DNA from: JAFGUB01 sp050305515
Lineage (GTDB): Bacteria > Campylobacterota > Campylobacteria > Campylobacterales > Sulfurimonadaceae
Assembly (NCBI GenBank): GCA_050305515.1
Contig: JBNLFL010000034.1
Coordinates: forward strand, 1-64,000
Direction: 5' to 3'
DNA length: 64,000 nucleotides
Shown: piece by piece, positions 17,692-27,465 of the stretch
Layout: every line of letters starts with the position of its first letter
Numbering within the stretch: position 1 is the first letter of the stretch
Notes under the pieces: model-generated
What the model was told of the DNA's origin: nothing
Seen by the model: only the letters and a program-made list of their open reading frames with translations
Databases searched by the model: none
Position numbers and translations under genes: made by a program

Positions 17692-18346
17692 GAAGGTTCC
17701 TTTGCAATTCAGAGAGTCGCTGCGGCGTTCCAACGTCTATCCATTGACCGCTGTGAACACTGCCGCCGACACGGCCGGCATCGGCATAACGGCGCAGCAG
17801 CGGTCCAAGCGGCTGCGCACCTCCGCCACATCCTGTAAAAAGGTCGCGATGGTAGCATCCGATGCCTGAAAATGTCAAGCGTGCCGCCGTGCCGTTGCCG
17901 ACACGGCCATCGCGCAGCGTAAAGTCACCCTGAACATTGTGTTGTGGATTGGGTACCAGCAAGAGGTGTGCCAGATCGCCACGCTCAAGCCTCAGGCTTG
18001 AGTACTCGGCATCGCACCAGACATCGCCGTTGACAACGAGAAAGCGTTCGCCCAGCAGCTCCAGCGCCCTGATGATCCCGCCCGCACTCTCAAGCGCCCC
18101 CTCGGCGCGCTCGTCGCTGTAATAAAGCCGTACATTCCAATTATCACCATTGCCAAGCAGCGGTTCAAACTGCTCCCCAAGATGGGCGATATTAATGACA
18201 ATATCGTGAATCCCCGCACGCGCGAGCCGTTCAATCTGCCAGACAATCAGCGGCTTGCCGCCGGCCTGCAATAGCGGTTTTGGGGTAACGTCACTCAGCG
18301 GACGCATCCGCTCACCGCGTCCTGCGGAGAGAATCATCGCTTTCAT
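17684..18346 (-). CDS. murU: N-acetylmuramate-1-phosphate uridylyltransferase
   Basis: 220 residues. The N-terminus M-K-A-M-I-L-S-A-G-R-G-E-R-M-R-P-L is the nucleotidyltransferase signature and closely follows Pseudomonas MurU; V-N-G-D-V-W carries the metal-binding Asp and TPKPLL the sugar-phosphate loop. It turns MurNAc-1-P and UTP into UDP-MurNAc, the last step of the MurA/MurB-independent recycling route. Its partner kinase AmgK is encoded 6 kb away on the same strand. The ATG at 18346 is chosen because upstream codons do not match the family. Glucose- or mannose-1-phosphate transferases are related, but the MurU match with AmgK and AnmK nearby is persuasive. Confidence 0.82.
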   Translation of the reverse strand: MKAMILSAGRGERMRPLSDVTPKPLLQAGGKPLIVWQIERLARAGIHDIVINIAHLGEQFEPLLGNGDNWNVRLYYSDERAEGALESAGGIIRALELLGERFLVVNGDVWCDAEYSSLRLERGDLAHLLLVPNPQHNVQGDFTLRDGRVGNGTAARLTFSGIGCYHRDLFTGCGGGAQPLGPLLRRYADAGRVGGSVHSGQWIDVGTPQRLSELQRNLRA

Positions 18347-18386
18347 ACGTCTCTGACATTCGATGGGCCAGTAGGATGCAACATGC

Positions 18387-19934
18387 TTACTGTTCCCGTA
18401 ACGGCGTGAATGCATCGCTGTTTTTTATATGCTGATACTTCCATGCCTCAAGTGCCACGCTATTGGTGAGGGGCACCTCATCCAGATCGAGATAATGCAC
18501 ACTCACTGTCACACTGCTTTGATTCATAAGCTGATCCGAAAAAAATCCGAAGGGATCAACCTCCGTGAATGCATGGTTTAGCAGTACAAAATCATTGGCA
18601 TGCAGTCGGAAAATCAGAGATTGCGGATATTGCTGCGTCAGCCATTTGGCAAACGTTTTAAGAAACTTGTCCCCCTCTTTCCATCCATAATGGTCGTTGT
18701 AGCGGTTAAAGTGATGCAATGAGACGATGCACAGAGAATGATAGGCGTGTCCAAGGCTGTTTTTGAACAGGATCAGATTCAGATAATCCTCATTATGAAG
18801 CTGTGTCAGATTATCGTTATAGAAATAGACAAAACGTTCAAACTCCAGATCATCTTTTGGGATCTGTCCCGTATCCTGAACGATTTCAATATCTTTTAGC
18901 GCATCAAGTGCCACAGCAACGACATCAGGGTGAAACTGATGTCCCGAATTGAGACGAATCTCTTCCAATGCCGAACTCACACTCTTTCTGCTTTTATAGA
19001 TGCGGCTGGTCGTCATGGCATCAAAAGCATCCGCAACGATCATAATGCGGGAGAGTTCCGAAATGGCATCGCCTTTTAAACCCTGAGGATATCCGCTCCC
19101 GTCATGGCGTTCATGATGCGAATAGATAATCTGTGCAATATCACGAAACAGGGAAATTTTGCTCAGCATGTCATAACCGATCACGACATGTTCCTTGATC
19201 AGCCGATATTCGATCTCATTCAACCGGTCCGGTTTGAGCAAAATGGCATCGGGAATCGCCACCTTTCCGATATCATGCAAAATACCCGCCTTGTAAAGCG
19301 TGTCGCAGGTCTCCTCATCATACCCCATCGCCTCGGCAATCAGTCGCGAATAGTGCGCAACGCGCTGGGAGTGTCCGCCGGTATAGGAGTCACGTTTTTC
19401 CACCATATCGACAAGCGCTACCAGCGTCTGCTCGTAATTTGTAATTTTCTGTTCCTGTGCCTTCAAAAGCAGATGGCTCTTCTCTTCCACCAGCTCTTCG
19501 AGATGCTCCTGATAGAACTTCAGTTCGCGTTCATTTCTGATCTTCTGAACCACTTTGGTCAATGTCGTAATGAATTTCTCGGGATCAATGGGTTTAAGCA
19601 GGTAGGAGTTCGCATTCATCTCGATGGAGCGGATGAAATAATCACTGTCCGAATATCCCGAAGTGATGACAAAGTTTTGCGACGGATTGATCTTGAGCAT
19701 CTCTTCAAGCATAGCCAGACCATCCAGCTGCGGCATCTTGATATCGGTAATAACGATATCGGCGGGATGCTCCTGAAAACTTTTGAGACCCTCTTCACCG
19801 TTGCTCACCACCCGAACATCATCAAACACACGATGAAGGGTTCGGGAGAACGATTTCCGTACCGGGGCATCATCTTCGGCATAAAGTATGGAAATGCCCT
19901 TTCCAATGGTTTTAAGGCTCTTGAAATCAGGCAT
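18387..19934 (-). CDS. response regulator with HD-GYP and degenerate GGDEF
   Basis: 515 residues from the ATG at 19934 (GAGGAG upstream, 8-base overlap with the kinase gene). Receiver domain (about 15-130; V-I-T-D-I-K-M-P with phospho-Asp, Lys in LLKP), coiled coil, HD-GYP phosphodiesterase (HD-I-G-K and H-H-E-R-H-D-G-S-G-Y-P) and a C-terminal GGDEF-like domain where the active loop reads RLHANDF, so it cannot be a cyclase. It should hydrolyse c-di-GMP when phosphorylated by the CheB-CheR kinase encoded directly upstream. Confidence 0.9.
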   Translation of the reverse strand: MPDFKSLKTIGKGISILYAEDDAPVRKSFSRTLHRVFDDVRVVSNGEEGLKSFQEHPADIVITDIKMPQLDGLAMLEEMLKINPSQNFVITSGYSDSDYFIRSIEMNANSYLLKPIDPEKFITTLTKVVQKIRNERELKFYQEHLEELVEEKSHLLLKAQEQKITNYEQTLVALVDMVEKRDSYTGGHSQRVAHYSRLIAEAMGYDEETCDTLYKAGILHDIGKVAIPDAILLKPDRLNEIEYRLIKEHVVIGYDMLSKISLFRDIAQIIYSHHERHDGSGYPQGLKGDAISELSRIMIVADAFDAMTTSRIYKSRKSVSSALEEIRLNSGHQFHPDVVAVALDALKDIEIVQDTGQIPKDDLEFERFVYFYNDNLTQLHNEDYLNLILFKNSLGHAYHSLCIVSLHHFNRYNDHYGWKEGDKFLKTFAKWLTQQYPQSLIFRLHANDFVLLNHAFTEVDPFGFFSDQLMNQSSVTVSVHYLDLDEVPLTNSVALEAWKYQHIKNSDAFTPLREQ

Positions 19935-22900
19935 GCTCAGGCTCCTCATCTTCGGAATGGATCGGCAGCGTGATGATAAAACAGACTCCTCCGTCGATAT
20001 TCTTAACCTGCAGGGAGCCTTTCATGTGTTTCTCTATGATCGTTTTGGACATGTAAAGACCGAGCCCCGTACCGTTTTTCTCCTCTTTGGTCGAAAAATA
20101 GGGTTCAAAAATACGCTCGTGCAGCGCAGGATCAATAGCGCCGCCGTTATTGCAAATACGCAGATAGACATTTTCAAGGTCCTCTTCAATGACAACCGTA
20201 ATTTCGCGCTGCTCATTGCGGTACTCTACCAACGCTTCCTTGGCATTTCTGAGTATGTTGATAAGTACCTGCTGCATCTCTCTGGAAAAGACGGCTATAG
20301 GGGTATGCGAGCTACTATGAACCGTACACGTCACATCATTGGCATCAAAGCTTTTACTAACGACACGGAGCGCTTCATTCAACAGTTCATCCATCCGTAT
20401 CCGTTCCCGTTCCTTGTCTGCTTTAAAAAAGTTTCGGAAGTCTTCAATGGTGCGGGAGAGATACTGCGTCTGTTCAATTATATCATGCGCCTCCGTTTCA
20501 ATACGCTCTGTTGACACCTCTTCAAGCTCCACATCTGCGAGCAGATTATTGGCCGCCATCGAAATGGTGGTGAGCGGCTGACGCCACTGATGGGCAATCA
20601 TGCTAAGCATCTCTCCCATCGCAGCAAGACGCGACTGGGCAATCATCAGCTCCTCTTTCTCATGCAGGGATGCCATCAGTTCATACTGCCTGGTCAGATC
20701 ATGAATTACCGAAATGAAATAGAGTGGTTCCCCTTTTTCATTCCAGACCAGTGCCACGGAGAGATTGGCCCAGACCAGAGTGCCGTCTTTTTTTACATAG
20801 CGCTTTTCCATCTGATAATGCGGAATTTTTCCCTCCAGCAGCGCCTGAACATATTCCAGATCCTTTTGCAGGTCATCGGGATGGGTAATATCCTGAAATG
20901 TCAGCTCCAGCAGCTCTTCTTTGCTATATCCCAGCATCTCGCAAAGAGACTCGTTCACCTCGTGCCATGAACCGTCAAGGCCTACGTGGGCGATTCCCAC
21001 ATTGGCCTGTTCAAACGTCAGTTCGTAGCGTTGTTCACTCTCGAGAATACGGGCTTTGAGTTCTTCCATTTCCGTAATGTCGTTTCCGGCTGAAATAATA
21101 TGCGTGATCTTGCCCGTATCATCGCAAAGCACCGTATTTTTCCAGTAGATGAGCCGTTCTGTGCCGGAACGGGTTACAATCGTATTGGTATTACTGCTGA
21201 TGCTCTCACCGCTGCTTTGGAGCAGCATGTCAAAAATCTTCCGGGTTGCGGTTCTGTTTTCGGGGGCAATGTAACTTTCAAACCAGTTTTTGCCAATAGC
21301 ACCATCAGCACTTTCGCCAAGAATCTGATTTCCTTTGCGGTTGAGCAGGACGATGGTACCTCCCGTGTCAAGAACCACCATGATGACACCTGCCACATCC
21401 AGATAACGGCGCGAACGCTCCTGCTCTATCTCTATGGCGTGTTTCAGCCGTTCCTGTTCGGTGATGTCATGGAAAAAGAGGACGTTTCCGACAACCGTGT
21501 TATTTTCCATGACGGGGCTGCATACATATTCCGCTTCAAAACGGGTTCCGTCATGACGCCAGAAAGACTCCACGCCCCGGACGCCTTTGCCCGTATGACG
21601 CACCTGCTCTATCGGGCACGCTTCAACGGGGTAATGCGTGCCATCCGGACGCGAATGGTGCCAAAGCGAATGCCCCTCACGTCCGATAAGAAACTCCACA
21701 CTGTAGCCCAGCAGCTCGGCAGCCGCCCTATTAACAAAGGTGTGCCTGCCCTGCATATCAAACCCCATAACCGCTTCGGGTGTGGAGTTGAGAAGAAGTG
21801 TGAGCTGTTTCTGAAGGGTTTTAACCTGCAAGTAGGATTTTCCCAGCTCTTCATTGGTAGATTGCAGCTCTTCGTTGGAGGTTTCAAGCTCCTCATTGCT
21901 TGCCTGAAGCTCTTCGTTGGATGACTGGAGCTCTTCATGCATCATCTGCATGTTCTCATTTAACAGTTCATACTCATCCTGAAGCGCCTGCAGCTGCACC
22001 TTGGTCTGGGAGAGCTGCGTCTGAAGCGAAGCAACCAGATCGGACTCATTCGGCAATGCCAGCGATCCGCCTTCATAGATCATCTCATCGCTGGAGAGCT
22101 CCTGAAAGTAGATCATGGTCATGCGATTATCGCTTTTGAACCAGACCGGTATGGCGAGGGCCCGGACAAACAGAGCCCGTTCACGCACATCGGTGAGCTC
22201 TACAAACTTTGAGACGGCGGGAGCATTATCGAGATTGCTCTGCTGAATCAGCAGGCGCACTTCATGATGCAAATCGGGATGTAAATTTTTAAAAAGATTC
22301 AGCGACGCGAACCCCTGCGAAAACTCCAGATAGGGAATTTTTCCCTTGGTAAAGACAATTTCGTTCTGACGGTCAACAACAATGGAAGATGGAATAAAAA
22401 ACGCATACATTGACCGGAGCATCACCTCTTCGATGTCACTGTAGCGCTGTTCAGCCACCGCTACGGGACTCTCCTGTGTCTTATGCCGGGCTGTGTAGGT
22501 CTGAAAAAAGCGTTTGGGGAGTTTGGGCGGATTTACGAGCTGCTCTTTCATGTAGATCTTCCACTGGGTGTCAAGGGTTTCAAAATAGTTGACATGCTGC
22601 GAGGCACTCTCGGAAATGCCCAGAAACAAAATGCCCCGCTTCCGCAATGCGTTATAGAAGATGGTAAAAACTTCCTGCTGGGTTGCGGGCGTAAAATAGA
22701 TAAGTGCATTGCGGCAGCTGATGAGGTCCATGTTTAAAAACGGCGGATCCCTGAGCAGGTCGTGATGGGTAAAAAGCACCATATTGCGCAAGGCCTCTGA
22801 GACTTCATACTGATCATCTTTAAGAGAAAAATAGCGATGCAGCAGGTATGCGGGCATATCATTCAGAGCAGCGATGGTGTAGCTGCCGCGTCGGGCTGCT

Positions 22901-23913
22901 TTAAGCGCGATGTCGTCAATGTCGGTGGCGAAGATGCGGATGTCGAAGTTTCGCTCCAATGCCTCCTGAAGTTCGAGCAGCATGATACCTACCGAGTAGG
23001 CCTCCTCACCCGTCGAACAGGCGGTCACCCAGACACGCAGTTCCGTACGTTCGGGTTCCTCTTCAAGTCGGTTCTTCAACTGCGCTCTGAGTGCATCAAA
23101 GGCTTCGCTTTCACGAAAGAAACGGGTGACGCCTATAAGCAGGTCCTGATAGAGAAGACGGCTCTCTTTAGGGTGACGCACCATATAACGCACATATTCG
23201 CCCATCTTCTCAAGATGGAGCAGCATCATGCGTTTGGAAATGCGTCGCCAGACCGTTTTCTCCTTGTACTGCGAAAGGTCCAGCTGCTCATTGAGATGCA
23301 GCAGGTTCCGTATGGCGTCAAGCCCTTCGGCATTTGGCTCGCCGTCGCTGCTTGACATGCCGCGAAGTATGGAACCGATCAGTGAGATCGGCAGGACCTG
23401 ATCGACCACATTGCTGCTGATAGCGCCATAGGGCATTCCTTGATACTCCGCTTCCGAAGGAATCTGGGCCATCGTAATGCCTCCGGCGGCGCGGATGGCA
23501 CTTAGCCCCAGTGTCCCGTCATGGCCGGTTCCCGAGAGAATAATGCCGATGGTGTCGGCGCCTTTGGCTTTTGCCAGAGTGGCAAAAATATTATCAATGG
23601 AGGGGTGGGGAACGGCAAGCGCATCAGGCGTCTTTACGGCTACAATCCGGTTCTTGCGCGCTTCAATGGTAAATTCCGGAGGAATGACGTAGAGATGTCC
23701 GCTTTTTAACAGTTCATTCGGCTCGGGTTCAATAACGGGAATTCGGGTCGATTTTGAGAGAATCTCGCTCAGGAGACTTTTATGGGACTTGCTCAGATGC
23801 TGTATGACGATGTAAACAAAATGGGGACGGTGCGGGAGTACGGCAAGCAGGTTTTGCAGTGCCTCAAGGCCGCCGGCACTGGCACCGATTCCAATATAGG
23901 TAACACGTTGCAT
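19927..23913 (-). CDS. CheB-CheR-PAS-histidine kinase fusion
   Basis: 1328 residues. Order: CheB methylesterase domain without receiver (1-190; G-A-S-A-G-G with Ser, I-Q-H-L-S with His, GTGHDG with Asp), CheR methyltransferase (about 205-475; V-T-A-C-S-T-G-E-E-A-Y-S), a region to about 640, a heptad-like coil of repeated SNEELQ units (about 665-720), three PAS domains (about 725-1090) and a kinase (A-H-Q-W-R-Q-P-L, N-A-K-E-A-L, GTGLGLYMSK). Such fusions link methylation-type adaptation to phosphorelay signalling. The cognate regulator is probably the overlapping REC-HD-GYP gene, making this a kinase controlling c-di-GMP breakdown. Confidence 0.92.
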   Translation of the reverse strand: MQRVTYIGIGASAGGLEALQNLLAVLPHRPHFVYIVIQHLSKSHKSLLSEILSKSTRIPVIEPEPNELLKSGHLYVIPPEFTIEARKNRIVAVKTPDALAVPHPSIDNIFATLAKAKGADTIGIILSGTGHDGTLGLSAIRAAGGITMAQIPSEAEYQGMPYGAISSNVVDQVLPISLIGSILRGMSSSDGEPNAEGLDAIRNLLHLNEQLDLSQYKEKTVWRRISKRMMLLHLEKMGEYVRYMVRHPKESRLLYQDLLIGVTRFFRESEAFDALRAQLKNRLEEEPERTELRVWVTACSTGEEAYSVGIMLLELQEALERNFDIRIFATDIDDIALKAARRGSYTIAALNDMPAYLLHRYFSLKDDQYEVSEALRNMVLFTHHDLLRDPPFLNMDLISCRNALIYFTPATQQEVFTIFYNALRKRGILFLGISESASQHVNYFETLDTQWKIYMKEQLVNPPKLPKRFFQTYTARHKTQESPVAVAEQRYSDIEEVMLRSMYAFFIPSSIVVDRQNEIVFTKGKIPYLEFSQGFASLNLFKNLHPDLHHEVRLLIQQSNLDNAPAVSKFVELTDVRERALFVRALAIPVWFKSDNRMTMIYFQELSSDEMIYEGGSLALPNESDLVASLQTQLSQTKVQLQALQDEYELLNENMQMMHEELQSSNEELQASNEELETSNEELQSTNEELGKSYLQVKTLQKQLTLLLNSTPEAVMGFDMQGRHTFVNRAAAELLGYSVEFLIGREGHSLWHHSRPDGTHYPVEACPIEQVRHTGKGVRGVESFWRHDGTRFEAEYVCSPVMENNTVVGNVLFFHDITEQERLKHAIEIEQERSRRYLDVAGVIMVVLDTGGTIVLLNRKGNQILGESADGAIGKNWFESYIAPENRTATRKIFDMLLQSSGESISSNTNTIVTRSGTERLIYWKNTVLCDDTGKITHIISAGNDITEMEELKARILESEQRYELTFEQANVGIAHVGLDGSWHEVNESLCEMLGYSKEELLELTFQDITHPDDLQKDLEYVQALLEGKIPHYQMEKRYVKKDGTLVWANLSVALVWNEKGEPLYFISVIHDLTRQYELMASLHEKEELMIAQSRLAAMGEMLSMIAHQWRQPLTTISMAANNLLADVELEEVSTERIETEAHDIIEQTQYLSRTIEDFRNFFKADKERERIRMDELLNEALRVVSKSFDANDVTCTVHSSSHTPIAVFSREMQQVLINILRNAKEALVEYRNEQREITVVIEEDLENVYLRICNNGGAIDPALHERIFEPYFSTKEEKNGTGLGLYMSKTIIEKHMKGSLQVKNIDGGVCFIITLPIHSEDEEPEHA

Positions 23914-23970
23914 GACGAATCTTTAAAAACATAATTTCATAACTATAACAAATATCCGGTAAATTGCCTC

Positions 23971-24918
23971 TCAAACATTCTTTTCAGGCAGTGTAAGCGT
24001 TGCAAGATAAGCGCCGAGTTCTGCGGTTTCATTGTATCGTAATGCCGTTTCAACCGTATAACGCAGCGTTAGCGGCAAATCACCCAGATAGCCCGCTTTG
24101 CCATCACGAAGCCAGAGCCGGCAGAAGATTCCCAGAACCTTGATATGACGCTGAAGGCCCATGAAATCGAACCATTTTAAAAACTCCGCATCGCTTACAT
24201 GTAAACCCTTCATATCCCGAAATTCGAGTGCCAGCGCTTCGATATCACAGCGATCAAAAGCGATGTAGCAATCCTTGAGCAGTGATACCAGATCATACGT
24301 CAGCGCCCCGTTCATGGCATCCTGATAGTCAATGATTCCTAAATTCTCATTATCGCGAAGCATGATATTGCGCGAATGAAAATCGCGGTGGACAAACAAG
24401 CCCTGCGGCTGAGAGAGGACAACGCCGCTGATGGTATCAAGCGCTTTTGCCAGCATGTCGGCGTCATACGTTACATGTAAATACGCTTTTAAAAACCACG
24501 CTTCCATCAGATCCATTTCGGTATGCAAAAACGCCCTGTCATACACCGGGAGTTCCGATGCATCGGCATGCTGCATGGCGACAATGCTCTGCATCGCCCT
24601 GCGGTAGAGCGTTTTGAAGTTCTTTTCGTTCAGAATATCAAGATAGTGCGTCGTGCCGAAATCCTCAATGACCAGATAGCCGTTTGCGCTATCTTCATAA
24701 AAAATCTGCGGTGCGCCCACACCTGCGGCGCGCAGACGTTGCGTCACGTCCATGAAAGGGGAAAGCGCGCTCTTTTCGCACGAGGCATCCATCAGCAGCA
24801 GGTGCGTGCCCTGCGATGTCAGACGAAAATAGCGTCGAAAACTCGCATCTGCCGACGCCAGAGCCACATCGTAATCACGATACGGTGTCGATGCGAGCCA
24901 TCGTTTGATCTCATTCAT
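23971..24918 (-). CDS. amgK: anomeric MurNAc/GlcNAc kinase
   Basis: 315 residues, start at 24918 with GGAGG upstream; the stretch before it (TTG start) lacks support. Features: D-A-S-F-R-R-Y-F-R near the N-terminus as in Pseudomonas AmgK, catalytic loop H-R-D-F-H-S-R-N, metal site I-I-D-Y-Q-D-A, and T-Y-D-L-V-S-L-L-K-D-C-Y. AmgK phosphorylates MurNAc at C1, giving the MurU substrate. The gene overlaps anmK by 8 bases. Two TTACATGTAA copies are inside it (24195 and 24471). Confidence 0.87.
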   Translation of the reverse strand: MNEIKRWLASTPYRDYDVALASADASFRRYFRLTSQGTHLLLMDASCEKSALSPFMDVTQRLRAAGVGAPQIFYEDSANGYLVIEDFGTTHYLDILNEKNFKTLYRRAMQSIVAMQHADASELPVYDRAFLHTEMDLMEAWFLKAYLHVTYDADMLAKALDTISGVVLSQPQGLFVHRDFHSRNIMLRDNENLGIIDYQDAMNGALTYDLVSLLKDCYIAFDRCDIEALALEFRDMKGLHVSDAEFLKWFDFMGLQRHIKVLGIFCRLWLRDGKAGYLGDLPLTLRYTVETALRYNETAELGAYLATLTLPEKNV

Positions 24919-25990
24919 AAATACCTCCAAGCATTCCCTCTTTATGCGCGCCCGTTACCGACGCGAGTGCTACGGCACGCCCCGAAACGCGTTCATGGGC
25001 CAGCCATGCGAAGGCCATGGCCTCCATGAAATCGCTATCGACGCCGAGTGCGTCGCTGCGAATAACACGCACTCCCGGCAGCAGTGCCGCAAGACGCGCG
25101 CACAGCAGCGCATTTTTAGCCCCGCCGCCGCATAAAACGAGCTCTTGCGCACCAGCGGCGCGCACGGCATCGGCAATGCTGTATGCGGTGAGTTCGAGCA
25201 GCGTCGCCTGCACACCTTCGCTCGTTACATGTAAGCCTTCAAGATGGCGCTGAAGCCATGTGAGGTTGAAATATTCGCGTCCCGTACTTTTGGGAGGTGT
25301 CATGGCAAAATAGGCATCTCCCAGCAGGCGTTCGAGCAGTATCTCATGGACGGAACCAGACGCCGCCCATGCGCCGTTTTCATCATAACTTTTTCCAAGA
25401 TGGCGGGTGATCCAGCCATCCATCAGCACGTTGCCCGGCCCCGTGTCATAACCGCCAAGACGCGGATGTAGCAGCGTGATATTGGCCATTCCGCCAATGT
25501 TCACGACCGTACGTTTCACGTCACTGCCGCCAAAGAGAAAAGCATGAAATGCCGGAGCAAAGGGAGCCCCCTGCCCGCCGCGCGCCATATCGGCGCGGCG
25601 AAAATCAGCCACGACGCGGATGCCCGTGCGCTGTGCCACGAGATTGGGATCGCCCAGCTGCATCGTAAATGGAAAAGCTCCCGAAGGTGCATGCCAGAGC
25701 GTCTGTCCGTGCAGGCCGACTGCACTGACCTCCGAAGCCCTCACATCGCTTTGGCGCAGCAGCGCATCCACAGCCTCTGTAAAGAGCAGCCCCAGCCGAT
25801 GATCCAGCGTACCTAAAACTTCCAGCCGCGCCCCGCTTTCAATAACCGCCAGAAGTTCTTCTTTGAGCGCCGCATCAAACGGGTATTCAAGCGATGCGAC
25901 CAGCTTACATGTAAGCGCATCAATGCGGCACAGCGCCACGTCAACACCGTCCATACTCGTTCCCGACATGACGCCGATGCAGTACGTCAT
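24911..25990 (-). CDS. anmK: anhydro-N-acetylmuramic acid kinase
   Basis: 359 residues. G-V-M-S-G-T-S-M-D-G-V-D at the N-terminus, L-H-G-Q-T-L-W-H, V-A-D-F-R-R-A-D, GYDTGPGNVLMDGW and KSTGREYFN are AnmK signatures. It opens the anhydro ring of 1,6-anhydroMurNAc while phosphorylating it to MurNAc-6-P. The start may be this ATG or a GTG two codons upstream (25996). It sits between the NCS2 permease gene and amgK. Two TTACATGTAA copies are inside (25225 and 25905). MurNAc-6-P hydrolase MurQ is not seen in the window. Confidence 0.92.
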   Translation of the reverse strand: MTYCIGVMSGTSMDGVDVALCRIDALTCKLVASLEYPFDAALKEELLAVIESGARLEVLGTLDHRLGLLFTEAVDALLRQSDVRASEVSAVGLHGQTLWHAPSGAFPFTMQLGDPNLVAQRTGIRVVADFRRADMARGGQGAPFAPAFHAFLFGGSDVKRTVVNIGGMANITLLHPRLGGYDTGPGNVLMDGWITRHLGKSYDENGAWAASGSVHEILLERLLGDAYFAMTPPKSTGREYFNLTWLQRHLEGLHVTSEGVQATLLELTAYSIADAVRAAGAQELVLCGGGAKNALLCARLAALLPGVRVIRSDALGVDSDFMEAMAFAWLAHERVSGRAVALASVTGAHKEGMLGGIYE

Positions 25991-25992
25991 CT

Positions 25993-27321
25993 TCACACCA
26001 GAAAGAGGTAACGCCCCACCAACACAAGGGCGATAAGATGCAAGAGCCAGTGTACGCGGCTCTCGCGCTCAAAAAAGGAGAGGAAGCTGTAACTGATGAC
26101 CCCAAAAGCGATTCCTTCGGTAATACTGACCGAGAGCATCATCACGACAATCGTCAAAAAAGCGGGAATCGCTTCGGCGTAGCGATCCCATGCGATGGCA
26201 CTCACACGCTTCATCATAACCACGCCGATGATAATAAGCACCGGAGCGGTGACCGGATAAAGTGTGAGCATTTCGGAGAGTTTCACGCCGCCGGCCACCG
26301 TCTGGATAAGCGGATAGAGCAGCGGACTCAAAAGCAGCAGCACGCCCGTCACCACCGCGGCAAGCCCCGTACGCGCCCCCGCGGCAATACCCGAAGCGCT
26401 CTCGACATAGGAGGTGATGGTCGAAGTTCCCAGCAGCGCGCCCACGACGGTACCGCCGCCATCAGCAAGAAGCGCCCGGTTGCTGATATCGGGCGAGCCG
26501 TCCTCTTTGACCATGCCCGCTTCGGGAGCAATTCCCACTAGCGTTCCGAGCGTATCGAAAATATCGAGAAACAAAAATACGGCAACGACCACCCAGAATT
26601 CGGCGTGCATGAGCAGGGAGAGATCCAGTGCGAAAGCCGTAGGCGCAAGACTCGGCGGAGCCGAAAAGATCCCCTTATATTCGATAATATTAAATACAAT
26701 ACCCGCCACGGCGCTGATCGCAATGCCGATAATAAACGCAGCACTGACACCCCGCACCATCAAAACGGAAATGACGGCGAGTCCAAAGAGCGAAAGCAGT
26801 ACGGAAGGTTCTGAAAGATTCCCAAGACCGACAAGCGTTCCGGGAGCATCTACGATAATTCCCGACCACTCCAGCCCCACCAGTGCGATAAGCAGCCCGA
26901 TACCCACGCCGATGGCGTTCATCAGCGACATCGGCAGCGCACTCAAAATATGCTGGCGTATTCCGATGAACGTGAGCAGCACAAAGATCACCCCGGCGAC
27001 AAAAGTGGCCGCAAGTGCCGCCTGCCAGCTGATGCCCATGCCCAGAACCACGGCAAAGGCAAAATAAAAGTTATGCCCCATCGCCGGAGCCAGCGCTACG
27101 GGATAGTTCGCATAAAAACCCATGATGAAGCAGGCGATGGCAGAGCCCACGGCTGTCGCGGTGAGAACGGCGCCGAAGTCCATTCCGGCAGCAGAGAGCA
27201 CAATGGGCTGGACAATCAGAATGTACGCCAGCGCAATATAAGTGCTCACCCCGCCGATGAGTTCGTTTTTAAGCGTCGAATGACGGGCCTGAATCCCGAA
27301 AATACGTTCCAGCACAGCCAT
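25993..27321 (-). CDS. NCS2-family nucleobase permease (AzgA-like)
   Basis: 442 residues with about 12 membrane segments. E-L-I-G-G-V-S-T-Y-I-A-L-A-Y near the N-terminus, A-L-A-P-A-M-G-H-N, F-D-T-L-G-T-L-V-G and S-T-I-T-S-Y-V-E-S-A-S-G-I are typical of AzgA-type guanine/hypoxanthine/adenine permeases. The N in AMGHN deviates slightly from the usual GMGLNA. It is first in the operon with anmK and amgK, an odd partner unless it scavenges purines during wall turnover or has another substrate. Confidence 0.85.
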   Translation of the reverse strand: MAVLERIFGIQARHSTLKNELIGGVSTYIALAYILIVQPIVLSAAGMDFGAVLTATAVGSAIACFIMGFYANYPVALAPAMGHNFYFAFAVVLGMGISWQAALAATFVAGVIFVLLTFIGIRQHILSALPMSLMNAIGVGIGLLIALVGLEWSGIIVDAPGTLVGLGNLSEPSVLLSLFGLAVISVLMVRGVSAAFIIGIAISAVAGIVFNIIEYKGIFSAPPSLAPTAFALDLSLLMHAEFWVVVAVFLFLDIFDTLGTLVGIAPEAGMVKEDGSPDISNRALLADGGGTVVGALLGTSTITSYVESASGIAAGARTGLAAVVTGVLLLLSPLLYPLIQTVAGGVKLSEMLTLYPVTAPVLIIIGVVMMKRVSAIAWDRYAEAIPAFLTIVVMMLSVSITEGIAFGVISYSFLSFFERESRVHWLLHLIALVLVGRYLFLV

Positions 27322-27346
27322 ACTCCTTCTTGAAAACAGTTCTTTT

Positions 27347-27352
27347 AGTATA
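27347..27352 (-). promoter_or_regulatory. -10 box for NCS2 permease-anmK-amgK operon
   Basis: TATACT on the minus strand about 25 bases before the permease start, in an AT-rich stretch. A similar TATACT on the plus strand (27433-27438) fits the divergent gene at 27466. Confidence 0.4.
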
Positions 27353-27465
27353 GCAGGTTCGGGCTTGTTTCATCGCCAGATAAAAAAGCACAAAAGAACA
27401 ATAAACGTTAAATTATCTTACTAATTATTTGATATACTTGGGAAAAATTTTATTTTGGATACGCT

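Noticed and set aside
18387..19934. Active diguanylate cyclase in the HD-GYP regulator
   Set aside because: The GGDEF loop is RLHANDF; the domain is degenerate.
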